From positions 1,391,979-1,455,978 of the forward strand of contig JANQAD010000001.1 in NCBI GenBank assembly GCA_024707205.1: DNA of 64,000 nucleotides. Reading direction: 5' to 3'. This document shows, piece by piece, positions 8,885 to 17,756 of the stretch. A program made the position numbers and the translations under genes. Source of the stretch: Demequina sp. (lineage in GTDB: Bacteria > Actinomycetota > Actinomycetes > Actinomycetales > Demequinaceae). The notes under the pieces were generated by a model. That model was not told the origin of the DNA. It was given only the letters and a program-made list of their open reading frames with translations, and searched no databases. Numbering within the stretch: the first letter of the stretch is position 1; the number at the start of each line of letters is the position of its first letter.

Positions 8885-9957
8885 TCGCGCGCGTCGCGCT
8901 GGTCTTTCTCGGCGGCGAGGCCCAGGAAGCGGATGAACACAGCGATCCACCCGAAGATGAGCACGAACACGACGATCTCGAAGGCCGTCACCGAGAACAC
9001 GCGAGTGAGGAACAGCACGATCGACACCGCTACTCCCGCGAGGATGGACCACGAGGCAACGAAGTACCCAGACGCCATGCCCGCGAGGCGCTTGCGGCCG
9101 CCGATGAGCAGGATCAGGAACACCACGGCCATCCCGGACGCGCAGATGGTGTGAACCAGAAAGCTCACGTCTACGGGCACCAGCCCCACGCCGGCCAGCA
9201 TCACACCCAGGATCACGAAGAGGCGCGCGGCCCAATGGGGCGAGGCAGCGTCGGACAGCTTCCCTAGCGTGACGAGCGCACGCATGTCGTTGGAGAGGTA
9301 CACCGCAAACGAGGTCACGAGCAGCCCGGCGGCCACGAGCGTCGCGTTGAACATCCAGCTGGAGATATCGCCGTAGGTTCCCAACTGGCTGAAGTGGACG
9401 CGCCACCACAATGGGTCCGATGTCGTGACCGCGGATGTCAGGCACCCCACCACCACGTAGGACATGAGCAGGGTCGACATCCGTTGCGTGGTCATCTGCG
9501 CGACCGAGGGGAACACCAGGAACGCGGTGAGGCCAAGCGTCGCCCCCATCATCACCACCGCGAACAGGCCGTTGACGTTGATGCCGATGAACGCGAGCGA
9601 CAGCACCACGTACAGCGCGTAGGTGCCGAGGAAGGCGAGCGCCGAGTGGACGAGCACCACCGAGACCACGGTCACACCGGTGGTCCAGCGCCCCAAGCCC
9701 AGCCGCCACTCCTGGCCCGGCCGGTTGCGCGAACGCCAGTACCCCACCGCGGACACCACGGCGGCTACGACGGTCGCGAGCACCGCGGCGACGAGGCCGA
9801 ACGAACCGCTCCCCGCGAGCCGAACGTATCCCTGCGCGGCGGAGACGATGAGCCCGGCGAGCGCTCCGACGCCGCCAAAGATGAGGGCGAGCCAGATGGC
9901 CTGGGACTCGACGCGCTGCATCGAGTCCGACGTCCGTGGCGCGGGTTCGGCGGCCAC
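8881..9957 (-). CDS. polytopic membrane protein of unknown function (DUF998-like)
   Basis: A 358-residue protein with about ten hydrophobic segments from residue 20 to 350 and a charged C-terminal tail. The spacing of helices and WWRVHFSQLGTYGDISSWMFNATL resemble DUF998 membrane proteins; no catalytic motif is visible. The GTG start at 9955-9957 overlaps the yajQ stop in TAGTG, so translation is likely coupled to yajQ. Confidence 0.7.
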   Translation of the reverse strand: MAAEPAPRTSDSMQRVESQAIWLALIFGGVGALAGLIVSAAQGYVRLAGSGSFGLVAAVLATVVAAVVSAVGYWRSRNRPGQEWRLGLGRWTTGVTVVSVVLVHSALAFLGTYALYVVLSLAFIGINVNGLFAVVMMGATLGLTAFLVFPSVAQMTTQRMSTLLMSYVVVGCLTSAVTTSDPLWWRVHFSQLGTYGDISSWMFNATLVAAGLLVTSFAVYLSNDMRALVTLGKLSDAASPHWAARLFVILGVMLAGVGLVPVDVSFLVHTICASGMAVVFLILLIGGRKRLAGMASGYFVASWSILAGVAVSIVLFLTRVFSVTAFEIVVFVLIFGWIAVFIRFLGLAAEKDQRDARD

Positions 9958-10448
9958 TAGCGGTAGTTCACGAATTGGAGGTCGGTGTCGACATCCGCGC
10001 CGCGCAGCAGCGCCTGCGTCGCCTGCAGGTCGTCGCGGCTCTTGGACGAGACGCGCAGTTCGTCGCCCTGAATCAGCGCGCGCACGGACTTGGGACCCTC
10101 ATCGCGCACGAGCTTGGTGAGCTTCTTCGCCGTCTCCGACGAGATGCCCTCCTTGATCTCCGCCACAAGCCGGAACTCCTTGCCCGACGCCTGCGGCTCG
10201 CCGTACTCGAGCGACTTGAGCGAGATCCCGCGCTTGGCGAGTTTGGCGATGAAGACGTCGAGCACCGCTTTGACCCGCTCCGGGGAGTTCGCCTTCATCA
10301 GCACCGCCTCGCCCGAGAACTCGATCGACGCGCCAACTCCCTTGAAGTCGTAGCGCTGCGCGATCTCCTTGTAAGCCTGGTTGAGCGCGTTGTCCACCTC
10401 CTGGCGGTCCACCTTGCTCACCACGTCAAAGCTGCTGTCGCCCGCCAT
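9957..10448 (-). CDS. YajQ-family nucleotide-binding protein (DUF520)
   Basis: A 163-residue protein matching the whole YajQ family: [20 protein letters not shown] at the N-terminus, [18 protein letters not shown] in the middle and [18 protein letters not shown] near the end. Some members bind cyclic di-GMP or nucleic acid; the role in actinobacteria is not settled. AAGGGAG lies about 6 bases before the ATG. Confidence 0.92.
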   Translation of the reverse strand: MAGDSSFDVVSKVDRQEVDNALNQAYKEIAQRYDFKGVGASIEFSGEAVLMKANSPERVKAVLDVFIAKLAKRGISLKSLEYGEPQASGKEFRLVAEIKEGISSETAKKLTKLVRDEGPKSVRALIQGDELRVSSKSRDDLQATQALLRGADVDTDLQFVNYR

Positions 10449-10543
10449 CGCCGGCTCCCTTCGTGAACGGGGCGCGAGTTCGCGCCCAGGGTCAACATCT
10501 TGCTATCCTTCCATGCGCGCCGCTTGCTTCATTGGGCGCGCAC

Positions 10544-10624
10544 GGCGGGTTACCCGAGCGGCCAAAGGGGGCTGACTGTAAATCAGCTGCGAGAGCTACG
10601 GGGGTTCGAATCCCTCACCCGCCA
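10544..10624 (+). tRNA. tRNA-Tyr (GTA)
   Basis: The acceptor arms GGCGGGT (10544-10550) and ACCCGCC (10617-10623) pair fully, with discriminator A at 10624. The anticodon GTA is at 10578-10580, flanked by CTGACT and AATCAG. The extra arm is long, as expected for tRNA-Tyr, and the T-loop is GGTTCGAATCC. CCA is not encoded. Confidence 0.97.
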
Positions 10625-10630
10625 CGCTTA

Positions 10631-10658
10631 GGGCTCCACATCGTGGGGCCCTTTGCTT
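10631..10658 (+). terminator. terminator of tRNA-Tyr
   Basis: GGGCTCCAC and GTGGGGCCC form a 9-bp stem (one wobble) with loop ATC, followed by TTTGCTTTT. Confidence 0.8.
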
Positions 10659-10717
10659 TTCTCCGAAGCCGGCCCGACGCTCGCTCGCCAATCACCGCCC
10701 CTCACCTCTGCCCCCGG

Positions 10718-10771
10718 TTGAGGTAGGTAGGGGGCGAAAAAGCGGCCAAAATCGCCTCTTACCTACCTCAA
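10718..10771. terminator. long two-way hairpin between tRNA-Tyr and the FAD oxidoreductase
   Basis: TTGAGGTAGGTA (10718-10729) is the exact complement of TACCTACCTCAA (10760-10771), and an inner GGCGA/TCGCC pair extends the stem. A-rich and T-rich tracts lie in the loop region rather than after the stem. It sits between converging transcripts, so a bidirectional terminator is the simplest reading. Confidence 0.65.
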
Positions 10772-10797
10772 ACGGGAGGTGGGTGTGCGGACACGCC

Positions 10798-12183
10798 TCA
10801 GTGCCCGCCCATGAACGGCGCCATCACGCGGCCCAGCACGCTCTCGCGCTTGGTGAGCCGCTCCTCGGAGTCGGCGAGCGTCATCGCGGTCAGCCCCGCA
10901 TTCACGCCCAGCCAGCGCAGCGGCTCCACCTCCCAGTTGCGCGATGCATGCCCCACCCAAGGCAGGCGCGTGAGTCCCGAATCCGGGCCCAAGAGAAGGT
11001 CGCGAAGAGTCCGCCCCGCAAGGTTCGTGGTGGAGACGCCGTCGCCGACGTAGCCGCCCGCCCACGCCACGCCGGTGTCCCGATCCAGCCCAACGGACGC
11101 ATGCCAGTCCCTGGTAATCCCCAAGTTTCCACCCCACCGGTGGGTGAACTCGGTACCGGCGAGCACCGGGAACATGGACACGAGCTCCTCGCGCAGCGAG
11201 CGATGCACGCGGTCGTGCCGGTCGTACTCGGGACGGATCCGCGACCCAAAGTGGTACGGCGCCCCGCGGCCGCCGAACACCAGGCGATCGTCTGCCGTGC
11301 GCTGCCCGTAGATGATCAGGTGCCTGAAGTCGGCGAACGTCTCGCGCTCGCGCAACCCGATCTCGTCCCAGGTTGCGGCGGGCAGCGGCTCCGTGGCCAC
11401 GATGAGCGAGTACACCGGCGCCACAGCGCGCCGGGCACCGTCAAGGCTTGCCGTGTATCCCTCGGTCGCGCGCACCACGTAGTCCGCGGTGACATCACCC
11501 CGCGGCGTGACCACCCTGTGGGGCTCTATCGACAGGGCAGGGGTCTGATCAAAGATGCGCACCCCTCGCTCACGCACCACCCGGGCGAGCCCACGCACGA
11601 GCTTTGCAGGCTGAAGAGCCGCGCAATCCGGCGTGTACATCCCGCCGAGAACGGACGTGGCGTTGACCCTGGCCGTCGCGGCAGCGGCGTCGAGCAGCTC
11701 ATACTCCGTCTGTCCCCACGCGTGCGCATCCTCGACCGAGCCTTTCGCCCGCTCCCACTGCGTAGGCGTCCGCGCGAGCGTCACCGTTCCGCCCTTGGCG
11801 ATGTCCGCGTCGATCCCCTCGGCTGCGGCCGCGCGGATCACCTCGTCGACCGAGGCCCGCATTGCCGCGTGCTGCGCGAGCGCGGCCTCACGGCCCGCCG
11901 CCGTGGCGAGAGTTGCCATGGAACTGGGGAAGAGCGCGGAGCACCACCCGCCGTTTCGGCCCGACGCTCCAAAGCCGGCGATCTCGGCCTCAAGTATCGC
12001 GATGGTCAGGTCTGGGCGGGATTCGCTCAGGTAGTAGGCGGTCCACAGCCCCGTGAATCCGGCGCCGACGATCGCGACGTCTACGCGCCGATCCCCATCA
12101 AGGGAAGGCCCCGGCTCGAGCGCATCGCCGCATGTTTCAAGCCACAGTGAGACGGCGCCATAGCCGCCCGGAGCGGAACTCAT
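10798..12183 (-). CDS. FAD-dependent oxidoreductase (PuuB/DAO-like), probable polyamine-related amine oxidase
   Basis: A 461-residue flavoprotein with the dinucleotide motif DVAIVGAGFTGLWTAYYL near residue 35 and GFGASGRNGGWCSALFP, typical of the DAO family that includes gamma-glutamylputrescine oxidase. Near the C-terminus WAGGYVGDGVSTTNLAGR forms the second FAD contact. The ATG at 12181-12183 precedes SSAPGGYG; upstream frame extends but overlaps the regulatory gap. It is divergent from potDABC, which supports a role in putrescine or related amine catabolism. The exact substrate is inference. Confidence 0.82.
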   Translation of the reverse strand: MSSAPGGYGAVSLWLETCGDALEPGPSLDGDRRVDVAIVGAGFTGLWTAYYLSESRPDLTIAILEAEIAGFGASGRNGGWCSALFPSSMATLATAAGREAALAQHAAMRASVDEVIRAAAAEGIDADIAKGGTVTLARTPTQWERAKGSVEDAHAWGQTEYELLDAAAATARVNATSVLGGMYTPDCAALQPAKLVRGLARVVRERGVRIFDQTPALSIEPHRVVTPRGDVTADYVVRATEGYTASLDGARRAVAPVYSLIVATEPLPAATWDEIGLRERETFADFRHLIIYGQRTADDRLVFGGRGAPYHFGSRIRPEYDRHDRVHRSLREELVSMFPVLAGTEFTHRWGGNLGITRDWHASVGLDRDTGVAWAGGYVGDGVSTTNLAGRTLRDLLLGPDSGLTRLPWVGHASRNWEVEPLRWLGVNAGLTAMTLADSEERLTKRESVLGRVMAPFMGGH

Positions 12184-12249
12184 GGCCCCCAGTGTTGCCG
12201 CACCAGCGTCGGGCGTCAAAGAGCCGGCCGCAGGGTTGCCGCCGCGTTT

Positions 12250-12310
12250 CCGCGAAGTGAAATCTTGCGCAAATTGCAGGTAAAACGCAAGGAAATTCGC
12301 CGTTTCGAAT
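12250..12310. promoter_or_regulatory. AT-rich dyad between the oxidoreductase and potD
   Basis: CTTGCG at 12264-12269 pairs with CGCAAG at 12286-12291, framed by GCGAA on the left and TTCGC on the right. The stretch is much more AT-rich than its surroundings and includes the palindrome TTGCGCAA. It is a likely operator and promoter zone for the two divergent polyamine units. The regulator is unknown. Confidence 0.4.
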
Positions 12311-12382
12311 GGTGGCGTCGCCCGGGGCGTGCCAGTATCGGTGAGGTCGGCGCTTGGCGGCGCCGTGGTGAGGGAGACAACT

Positions 12383-13561
12383 GTGACGGAGATGTCCGGC
12401 CCCAACGGCCGTGTGTCCAGACGCAATGTGTTGATCGGCGGTGCGGCCGGGATCGCGAGTCTTGCGGCACTGCCGCTGTTCTCCACTCCGGGCAAACAGC
12501 AGGACCCGATGAAGTGCATCGCGCCGGATCTGTCGGAGACCGACAAGGCGCTCATCGTGTCGAACTGGCCCGAGTACATCGACATCGATGACCCGGACAA
12601 CGACTACGTGTCGACCGCGACCCTGTTCGCGGAGAACTACGGCATCGACCTCACGTACGTCCAAGACGTCAACGACAACGTGGAGTTCTTCTCCAAGGTC
12701 GTCAACCAGCTCGGATCGTGCCAGCCGACCAAGCGGGACCTGTTCATGCTCACGGACTGGATGGCCGCTCGCATGATCAACATGGGGTGGATCCAGAAGT
12801 TCAACAAGGCAAACGTGCCGAACCTGGACGCCAACCTCATCTCCTCGCTCCAAGGGGTGGGCTGGGACCCCAATCGCGACTACTCCGCGCCGTGGCAGTC
12901 GGGGTTCACCGGGCTCGCCTACAACAAGTCGCTCGTGGGGGAGGTCCGCACCATGGACGAACTCCTCACGCGCCCGGACCTCAAGGGCAAGGTCACGCTC
13001 CTCACAGAGATGCGGGACACGATGGGCCTGCTGCTCCTCAGCGACGGGTCGGATCCCGAGAACTTCACCGACGCCCAATGGGACAGCGCCATGGACAAGC
13101 TGCGGAAGGCGCGCAACGCCGGCCAGATCCGCGCGTTCACCGGCAACGAGTACGTCAACGACCTCGCGAACGGCAATATCGCGGCGTGCGTCGCGTGGTC
13201 CGGTGACGTGGCCGCGGCCGACGACGAGAACCTCGTGTTCCTGCCGCCGGAAGAGGGAATGATGGTGTGGTCGGACAACATGATCATTCCGAACATGGCC
13301 AGCCACCAGCTCAACGCCGAGCGGTGGATCAACTGGTACTACGACCCCAAGATCGCCGCCATGCTCGCGGCCTACGTCTGGTACGTGTGCCCGGTCGTCG
13401 GTGCCCGTGAGGAGATGGAGAACATCGACCCCACGCTCGTCGACAACCCCCTGATCTTCCCCACTGAGGAGTACCTGGCCGCGACGCACGCGTTCATGGC
13501 ACTGACCGAAGCGCAGATGCGCGACTACGAAGGAGAGTACGCCGATGTCTCAGGTGGCTAG
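12383..13561 (+). CDS. potD: spermidine/putrescine ABC transporter substrate-binding protein
   Basis: Extracytoplasmic receptor for polyamine import. From the GTG at 12383 (GAGGGAGA upstream) the 392-residue protein begins with SRRNVLIGGAAGIASLAAL, a twin-arginine export signal, and has no lipobox cysteine, unlike most actinobacterial binding proteins. The mature part has SNWPEYIDIDDP, typical of PotD, and WQSGFTGLAYNKS in the middle. The stop lies 17 bases inside potA. Confidence 0.88.
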   Translation: MTEMSGPNGRVSRRNVLIGGAAGIASLAALPLFSTPGKQQDPMKCIAPDLSETDKALIVSNWPEYIDIDDPDNDYVSTATLFAENYGIDLTYVQDVNDNVEFFSKVVNQLGSCQPTKRDLFMLTDWMAARMINMGWIQKFNKANVPNLDANLISSLQGVGWDPNRDYSAPWQSGFTGLAYNKSLVGEVRTMDELLTRPDLKGKVTLLTEMRDTMGLLLLSDGSDPENFTDAQWDSAMDKLRKARNAGQIRAFTGNEYVNDLANGNIAACVAWSGDVAAADDENLVFLPPEEGMMVWSDNMIIPNMASHQLNAERWINWYYDPKIAAMLAAYVWYVCPVVGAREEMENIDPTLVDNPLIFPTEEYLAATHAFMALTEAQMRDYEGEYADVSGG

Positions 13562-14681
13562 CGAAGCAGGCCGCGATCTGCATCTGACGGGGCTCACGAA
13601 GACATACCCCAACGGATTCCAGGCGGTGAAGTCGCTGGATCTCGTCATCCCTGCGGGATCGTTCTTCGCGCTGCTCGGCCCGTCCGGGTGCGGCAAGACC
13701 ACCACGCTGCGGATGGTCGCGGGCCTCGAGGAGCCGACCGATGGCAGCATCACCATCGGCAACCAGATCATCACGTACGACAAGCCGTACCGCCGCCCCG
13801 TGAACACGGTGTTCCAGAACTACGCGCTGTTCCCGCACCTGTCCATCGCCGAGAACGTGGCCTTTGGCCTCAAGCGCCGCGGCATCAAGGACACCTCGCA
13901 GCAGGTCAAGGACATCCTCGAGTTGACGGAGCTCACCGTGCAGGCGCAGAAGCGGCCGGCGCAGCTGTCCGGCGGCCAGCAGCAGCGTGTCGCTCTTGCT
14001 CGTGCGCTCATCAACCGCCCGGAGGTGCTCCTGCTCGACGAGCCGCTCGGCGCCCTGGACCTGAAGCTGCGTCGCGCGATGCAGATCGAGCTCAAGCAGA
14101 TTCAGAGCGAGGTCGGCATCACGTTCGTGCACGTCACTCACGACCAGGAGGAGGCCATGACGATGGCCGACACGGTCGCCGTCATGAACAACGGCATCAT
14201 CGAGCAGATGGGCGCGCCGACAGACCTGTACGAGAACCCCGGCACGACCTTCGTCGCGAACTTCCTCGGCCAGTCGAACCTCATCGCCGGCACCATCATC
14301 GGCAAGGACGGCGCCGTGGTGAAGGTCGACATGCACGGGACGGCAGTCTCGATTCCGGTGGAGCGCGCGCACGCGACATCCGGGAAGGGCTGGGTGGGCA
14401 TTCGCCCGGAGAAGGTGCTGATCGCACCCGCTGGCGAGCCCATCGACGCACCCGGCAACCACATGACGGGCGCCGTAGTGGTGGACTCCAGCTTCATGGG
14501 CGTCTCCACTCAGTACCTCGTCAAGATGGCTTGGGGTCAGGAGATCCTGTGCCACGAGCAGAACACGGGCAAGCGAGGCGTGATGCCGCCAGGAACCCCG
14601 GTTGACGTCTCGTGGCGGCCGGAGTTCGCGTTCCTCCTCGACGCCTCCCAGGACGCCGACGCCGGCATCGAGGAGGACTGA
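13545..14681 (+). CDS. potA: spermidine/putrescine ABC transporter ATP-binding protein
   Basis: A 378-residue ATPase with Walker [11 protein letters not shown]-loop [12 protein letters not shown], signature [15 protein letters not shown], Walker [13 protein letters not shown] and the switch His in [19 protein letters not shown]-like C-terminal domain follows from about residue 260. Start ATG 13545 has GGAGAG upstream and overlaps potD by 17 bases. Confidence 0.93.
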   Translation: MSQVASEAGRDLHLTGLTKTYPNGFQAVKSLDLVIPAGSFFALLGPSGCGKTTTLRMVAGLEEPTDGSITIGNQIITYDKPYRRPVNTVFQNYALFPHLSIAENVAFGLKRRGIKDTSQQVKDILELTELTVQAQKRPAQLSGGQQQRVALARALINRPEVLLLDEPLGALDLKLRRAMQIELKQIQSEVGITFVHVTHDQEEAMTMADTVAVMNNGIIEQMGAPTDLYENPGTTFVANFLGQSNLIAGTIIGKDGAVVKVDMHGTAVSIPVERAHATSGKGWVGIRPEKVLIAPAGEPIDAPGNHMTGAVVVDSSFMGVSTQYLVKMAWGQEILCHEQNTGKRGVMPPGTPVDVSWRPEFAFLLDASQDADAGIEED

Positions 14682-14682
14682 G

Positions 14683-15537
14683 GTGGCACCACTGTCGCGG
14701 CGCAGGACGGGATACATCCTCATCCTGCCCACCGCTCTGTGGCTTGGGCTGTTCTTCGTCATCCCGTTCTATTCGCTGCTCGCGACGTCGCTCTTCGACC
14801 CCGAGGGCTCCGTGCTCACCGGGTACCAAATGACGTGGCACTTCGAGAACTACTGGACCGCGCTCTCGAACTACTGGACGGTGATGCTGCGCTCCCTCTG
14901 GTACGCGGGCATCGCCACGGTCTTGTGTCTGATCCTGGGCTACGTGCTCGCGTACGCGATCGCGTTCAAGGCCGGCCGTTGGAAGAACGTCATGCTGGTG
15001 CTCGTCATCGCACCGTTCTTCACGAGCTTCCTGCTGCGCACCCTCGCGTGGAAGCTCATCCTCGGCGACGACTCTCCCGTGGTCAGCGTCATGAAGTTCC
15101 TGCACATGGTGCCCGATGACGGCCGCGTCCTCGCCACCCCATTGGCCGTGGTCGCTGGTCTCACCTACAACTTCCTGCCGTTCATGATCCTGCCGCTGTA
15201 CGCGAGCCTCGAGAAGATCGACACCCGCCTCCATGAGGCGTCGAGCGACCTCTACGCCAATCCGGTGAAGACCTTCTTCCGCGTCACGTGGCCTCTCTCG
15301 CTGCCCGGCGTCGTTGCCGGGACGTTGCTGACGTTCATCCCGGCGAGCGGCGACTACATCAACGCGGACCTGCTGGGCAGTCCGAACGAACGCATGGTCG
15401 GCAATGTCATACAGAGCCTGTTCACGACCACCGGTGACTACGCCCAGGCGGGCGCCCTCTCGGTGATCCTGATGGCGATCATCGTGGTGATGGTGATGTT
15501 CTATATCCGCAAGGCCGGAACGGAGGACCTGCTCTGA
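14683..15537 (+). CDS. potB: spermidine/putrescine ABC transporter permease
   Basis: A 284-residue inner-membrane permease with six hydrophobic segments. The loop EASSDLYANPVKTFFRVTWPLSLPG is the EAA coupling motif that contacts PotA. The GTG at 14683 has AGGAGG upstream and begins one base after the potA TGA. A longer frame back to 14602 overlaps potA and is unlikely. Confidence 0.92.
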   Translation: MAPLSRRRTGYILILPTALWLGLFFVIPFYSLLATSLFDPEGSVLTGYQMTWHFENYWTALSNYWTVMLRSLWYAGIATVLCLILGYVLAYAIAFKAGRWKNVMLVLVIAPFFTSFLLRTLAWKLILGDDSPVVSVMKFLHMVPDDGRVLATPLAVVAGLTYNFLPFMILPLYASLEKIDTRLHEASSDLYANPVKTFFRVTWPLSLPGVVAGTLLTFIPASGDYINADLLGSPNERMVGNVIQSLFTTTGDYAQAGALSVILMAIIVVMVMFYIRKAGTEDLL

Positions 15538-16355
15538 TGAACTCCTTCGGTCGCTGGATATCGAAGTCCTGGGTGCTGCTGCTCGGCATCGCGGTCATCG
15601 TCTACATGTACATCCCCAACATGGTCGTGGCGCTCATGTCGTTCAACGACTCCTCCTCGCACCGCAACCTGTATGCATTCCAGGAGTTCACATGGGACAA
15701 CTGGCTGCACCCGTGCGCGCCGGCCGGCATGTGCCACTCCGTGGTGGTCTCGATCGAGATCGCATTCCTCGCGACCCTCGTCGCCACCGCGCTGGGCTCG
15801 CTTGCGGCGTTCGGCCTGGTGAGGCACCGCTTCGTCGGCCGCAGCGGCATGAACCTGCTACTGTTCCTGCCGATGGCGACGCCTGAGATCGTGATGGGCT
15901 CCTCGCTCCTCGCGCTGTTCATCGCGGCGGGGCTCGGCGGTCAGCTTGGCTTCTGGACCATCCTCATCGCGCACATCATGTTCTGCCTGTCGTTCGTGGT
16001 GGTGACCGTGAAGTCCCGGTTGGCTGGCCTCGACTCCAACCTCGAGCAGGCGGCGATGGACCTCTACGCGTCCGAGTCGCAGACGTTCTGGAAGGTCACC
16101 TTCCCGCTCGTCTTTCCCGGCATCCTCGGTGCCGCGCTACTGAGTTTCTCGCTGTCGTTCGACGACTTCATCATCACCAACCTGAACTCCGGCCAGACGG
16201 TCACGTTCCCCATGTACGTCTGGGGCGCCGCGCAGCGTGCGCTCCCGATGCAGGTCAACGTGATCGGCACCCTGATGTTCATCATCGCCCTGGTGATCGT
16301 GATTGTCGGAGAGGTGGGCGCTCGTCGCCGTCGCGCGATGCTCGCGGCTCGCTAG
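15537..16355 (+). CDS. potC: spermidine/putrescine ABC transporter permease
   Basis: A 272-residue second permease with six membrane segments and the EAA-type loop QAAMDLYASESQTFWKVTFPLVFPG. Its ATG overlaps the potB stop in TGATG, completing the potDABC operon. It converges on the aminotransferase gene with only 14 bases between stops. Confidence 0.92.
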   Translation: MNSFGRWISKSWVLLLGIAVIVYMYIPNMVVALMSFNDSSSHRNLYAFQEFTWDNWLHPCAPAGMCHSVVVSIEIAFLATLVATALGSLAAFGLVRHRFVGRSGMNLLLFLPMATPEIVMGSSLLALFIAAGLGGQLGFWTILIAHIMFCLSFVVVTVKSRLAGLDSNLEQAAMDLYASESQTFWKVTFPLVFPGILGAALLSFSLSFDDFIITNLNSGQTVTFPMYVWGAAQRALPMQVNVIGTLMFIIALVIVIVGEVGARRRRAMLAAR

Positions 16356-16369
16356 CGGCTGGTCGCGCG

Positions 16370-17752
16370 CTAGAGCATCGCTCCCGCGGTGGTGAGGACG
16401 TCGCGCAGGATGCCGGCGATCTCGTCGAACTCCGGCTGCCCGATGATCAGCGGCGGCGAGAGCTGCACCACGGGATCCCCGCGGTCGTCGGCTCGGCAGT
16501 ACAGCCCGGCGTCCCACAGGGCGCCGGAGAGGTACCCGTAGAGCACGCGCTCGCACTCCTCGGCGCTCAGGGTCTCCCGCGTGGCCTTGTCCCGCACCAG
16601 CTCGATTCCATAGAAGTAGCCGGCACCGCGAACGTCGCCGACTACGGCCAAGTCCTTGAGTGACGAGAGCGCCGCGAAGAACGCGCCCTCGTTGTGGCGC
16701 ACGTTCTGCAGCAGGTGCTCGTTCTCGATGACGTCGAGGTTCGCGAGCGCCACCGCCGCGGACACGGGATGCCCACCCCACGTGTACCCATGCGCGAACA
16801 TCCGGCCGGGCTCCGCGAACGGCTCAAAGAGCCTGTCGGAGACCAGCATCGCGCCCATCGGTGCATAGCCGCTGGTAAGTCCCTTGGCCGAGGTGATGAT
16901 GTCGGGCGTGTAGCCGTACCGCGTGCAGCCGAACATCTCGCCCAGCCGCCCGTACGCGCAGATCACCTCGTCGCTCACGAGCAGCACGTCGTTCTCGTCG
17001 CAGATCTGCCGCACCCGCTCCCAGTACCCCGGGGGCGGTGGGAAGCAGCCGCCGGCGTTCTGCACGGGCTCCAGGAACACGGCGGCCACGGTGTCCGGCC
17101 CCTCGGCCTCGATCGCGAGCCGGATCTGCTCGGCGGACCAGCGCCCAAAGGCCTCGGGATCGCTTCCGTCCAGCAGTCCCGCGGTAAGGTCCGACGCTCG
17201 GTACAGATTCGTATTCGGCACCCGGTGGGTGCTGGGAACCAGGGGCTCGAACTGCTGCTTGAGCTCCGGGATGCCGGTGATCGACAGCGCGCCCTGGGTG
17301 GTGCCGTGGTACGCCACCTGTCGCGCGATCACCTTGTGCTTGGTGGGCTTTCCCGTGAGCTTGAAGTAGTTCTTCGCGAGCTTCCACGCGGATTCGACCG
17401 CCTCGGAGCCGCCCGTGGTGAAGAACACGCGGTTGATATCGCCGGGCGCATAGCCCGCGAGACGCTCGGCGAGTTCGATCGCGCGGGGGTGCGCGTAGGA
17501 CCAGATGGGGTGGAAGGCGAGCTCTCGCGCCTGAGCCGCCGCAGCGTCGGCCAGTTCCGCGCGCCCGTGCCCCACCTGGGTGACGTAGAGGCCGCTCAGG
17601 CCGTCGAGGTACTTCTTGCCGTTGGCGTCGAAGATATACGCGCCCTCGCCGCGGACGATGACAGGGATGTCCGCGTTGTCCCAGCGCGCGTGCTGAGTGA
17701 AGTGCATCCAGAGGTGACGGTGCGCCGCCTCCTGCCGCTCGGTGCTGTCCAT
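16370..17752 (-). CDS. class III (omega) aminotransferase, likely acting on putrescine or another amine
   Basis: PLP enzyme of the ornithine/putrescine/beta-alanine aminotransferase family, 460 residues. FFTTGGSEAVESAWKLAKNY (cofactor phosphate contact), YHGTTQGALSITG, DEVICAYGR and the Schiff-base lysine in SAKGLTSGYAPMGA (about residue 290) are all present. Its place opposite potDABC suggests an amine donor taken up by that transporter. Putrescine-pyruvate aminotransferase is the best guess; beta-alanine-pyruvate transaminase is the alternative. It begins 4 bases after the MFS gene stop, so both are probably cotranscribed. Confidence 0.85.
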   Translation of the reverse strand: MDSTERQEAAHRHLWMHFTQHARWDNADIPVIVRGEGAYIFDANGKKYLDGLSGLYVTQVGHGRAELADAAAAQARELAFHPIWSYAHPRAIELAERLAGYAPGDINRVFFTTGGSEAVESAWKLAKNYFKLTGKPTKHKVIARQVAYHGTTQGALSITGIPELKQQFEPLVPSTHRVPNTNLYRASDLTAGLLDGSDPEAFGRWSAEQIRLAIEAEGPDTVAAVFLEPVQNAGGCFPPPPGYWERVRQICDENDVLLVSDEVICAYGRLGEMFGCTRYGYTPDIITSAKGLTSGYAPMGAMLVSDRLFEPFAEPGRMFAHGYTWGGHPVSAAVALANLDVIENEHLLQNVRHNEGAFFAALSSLKDLAVVGDVRGAGYFYGIELVRDKATRETLSAEECERVLYGYLSGALWDAGLYCRADDRGDPVVQLSPPLIIGQPEFDEIAGILRDVLTTAGAML

Positions 17753-17756
17753 GGCG

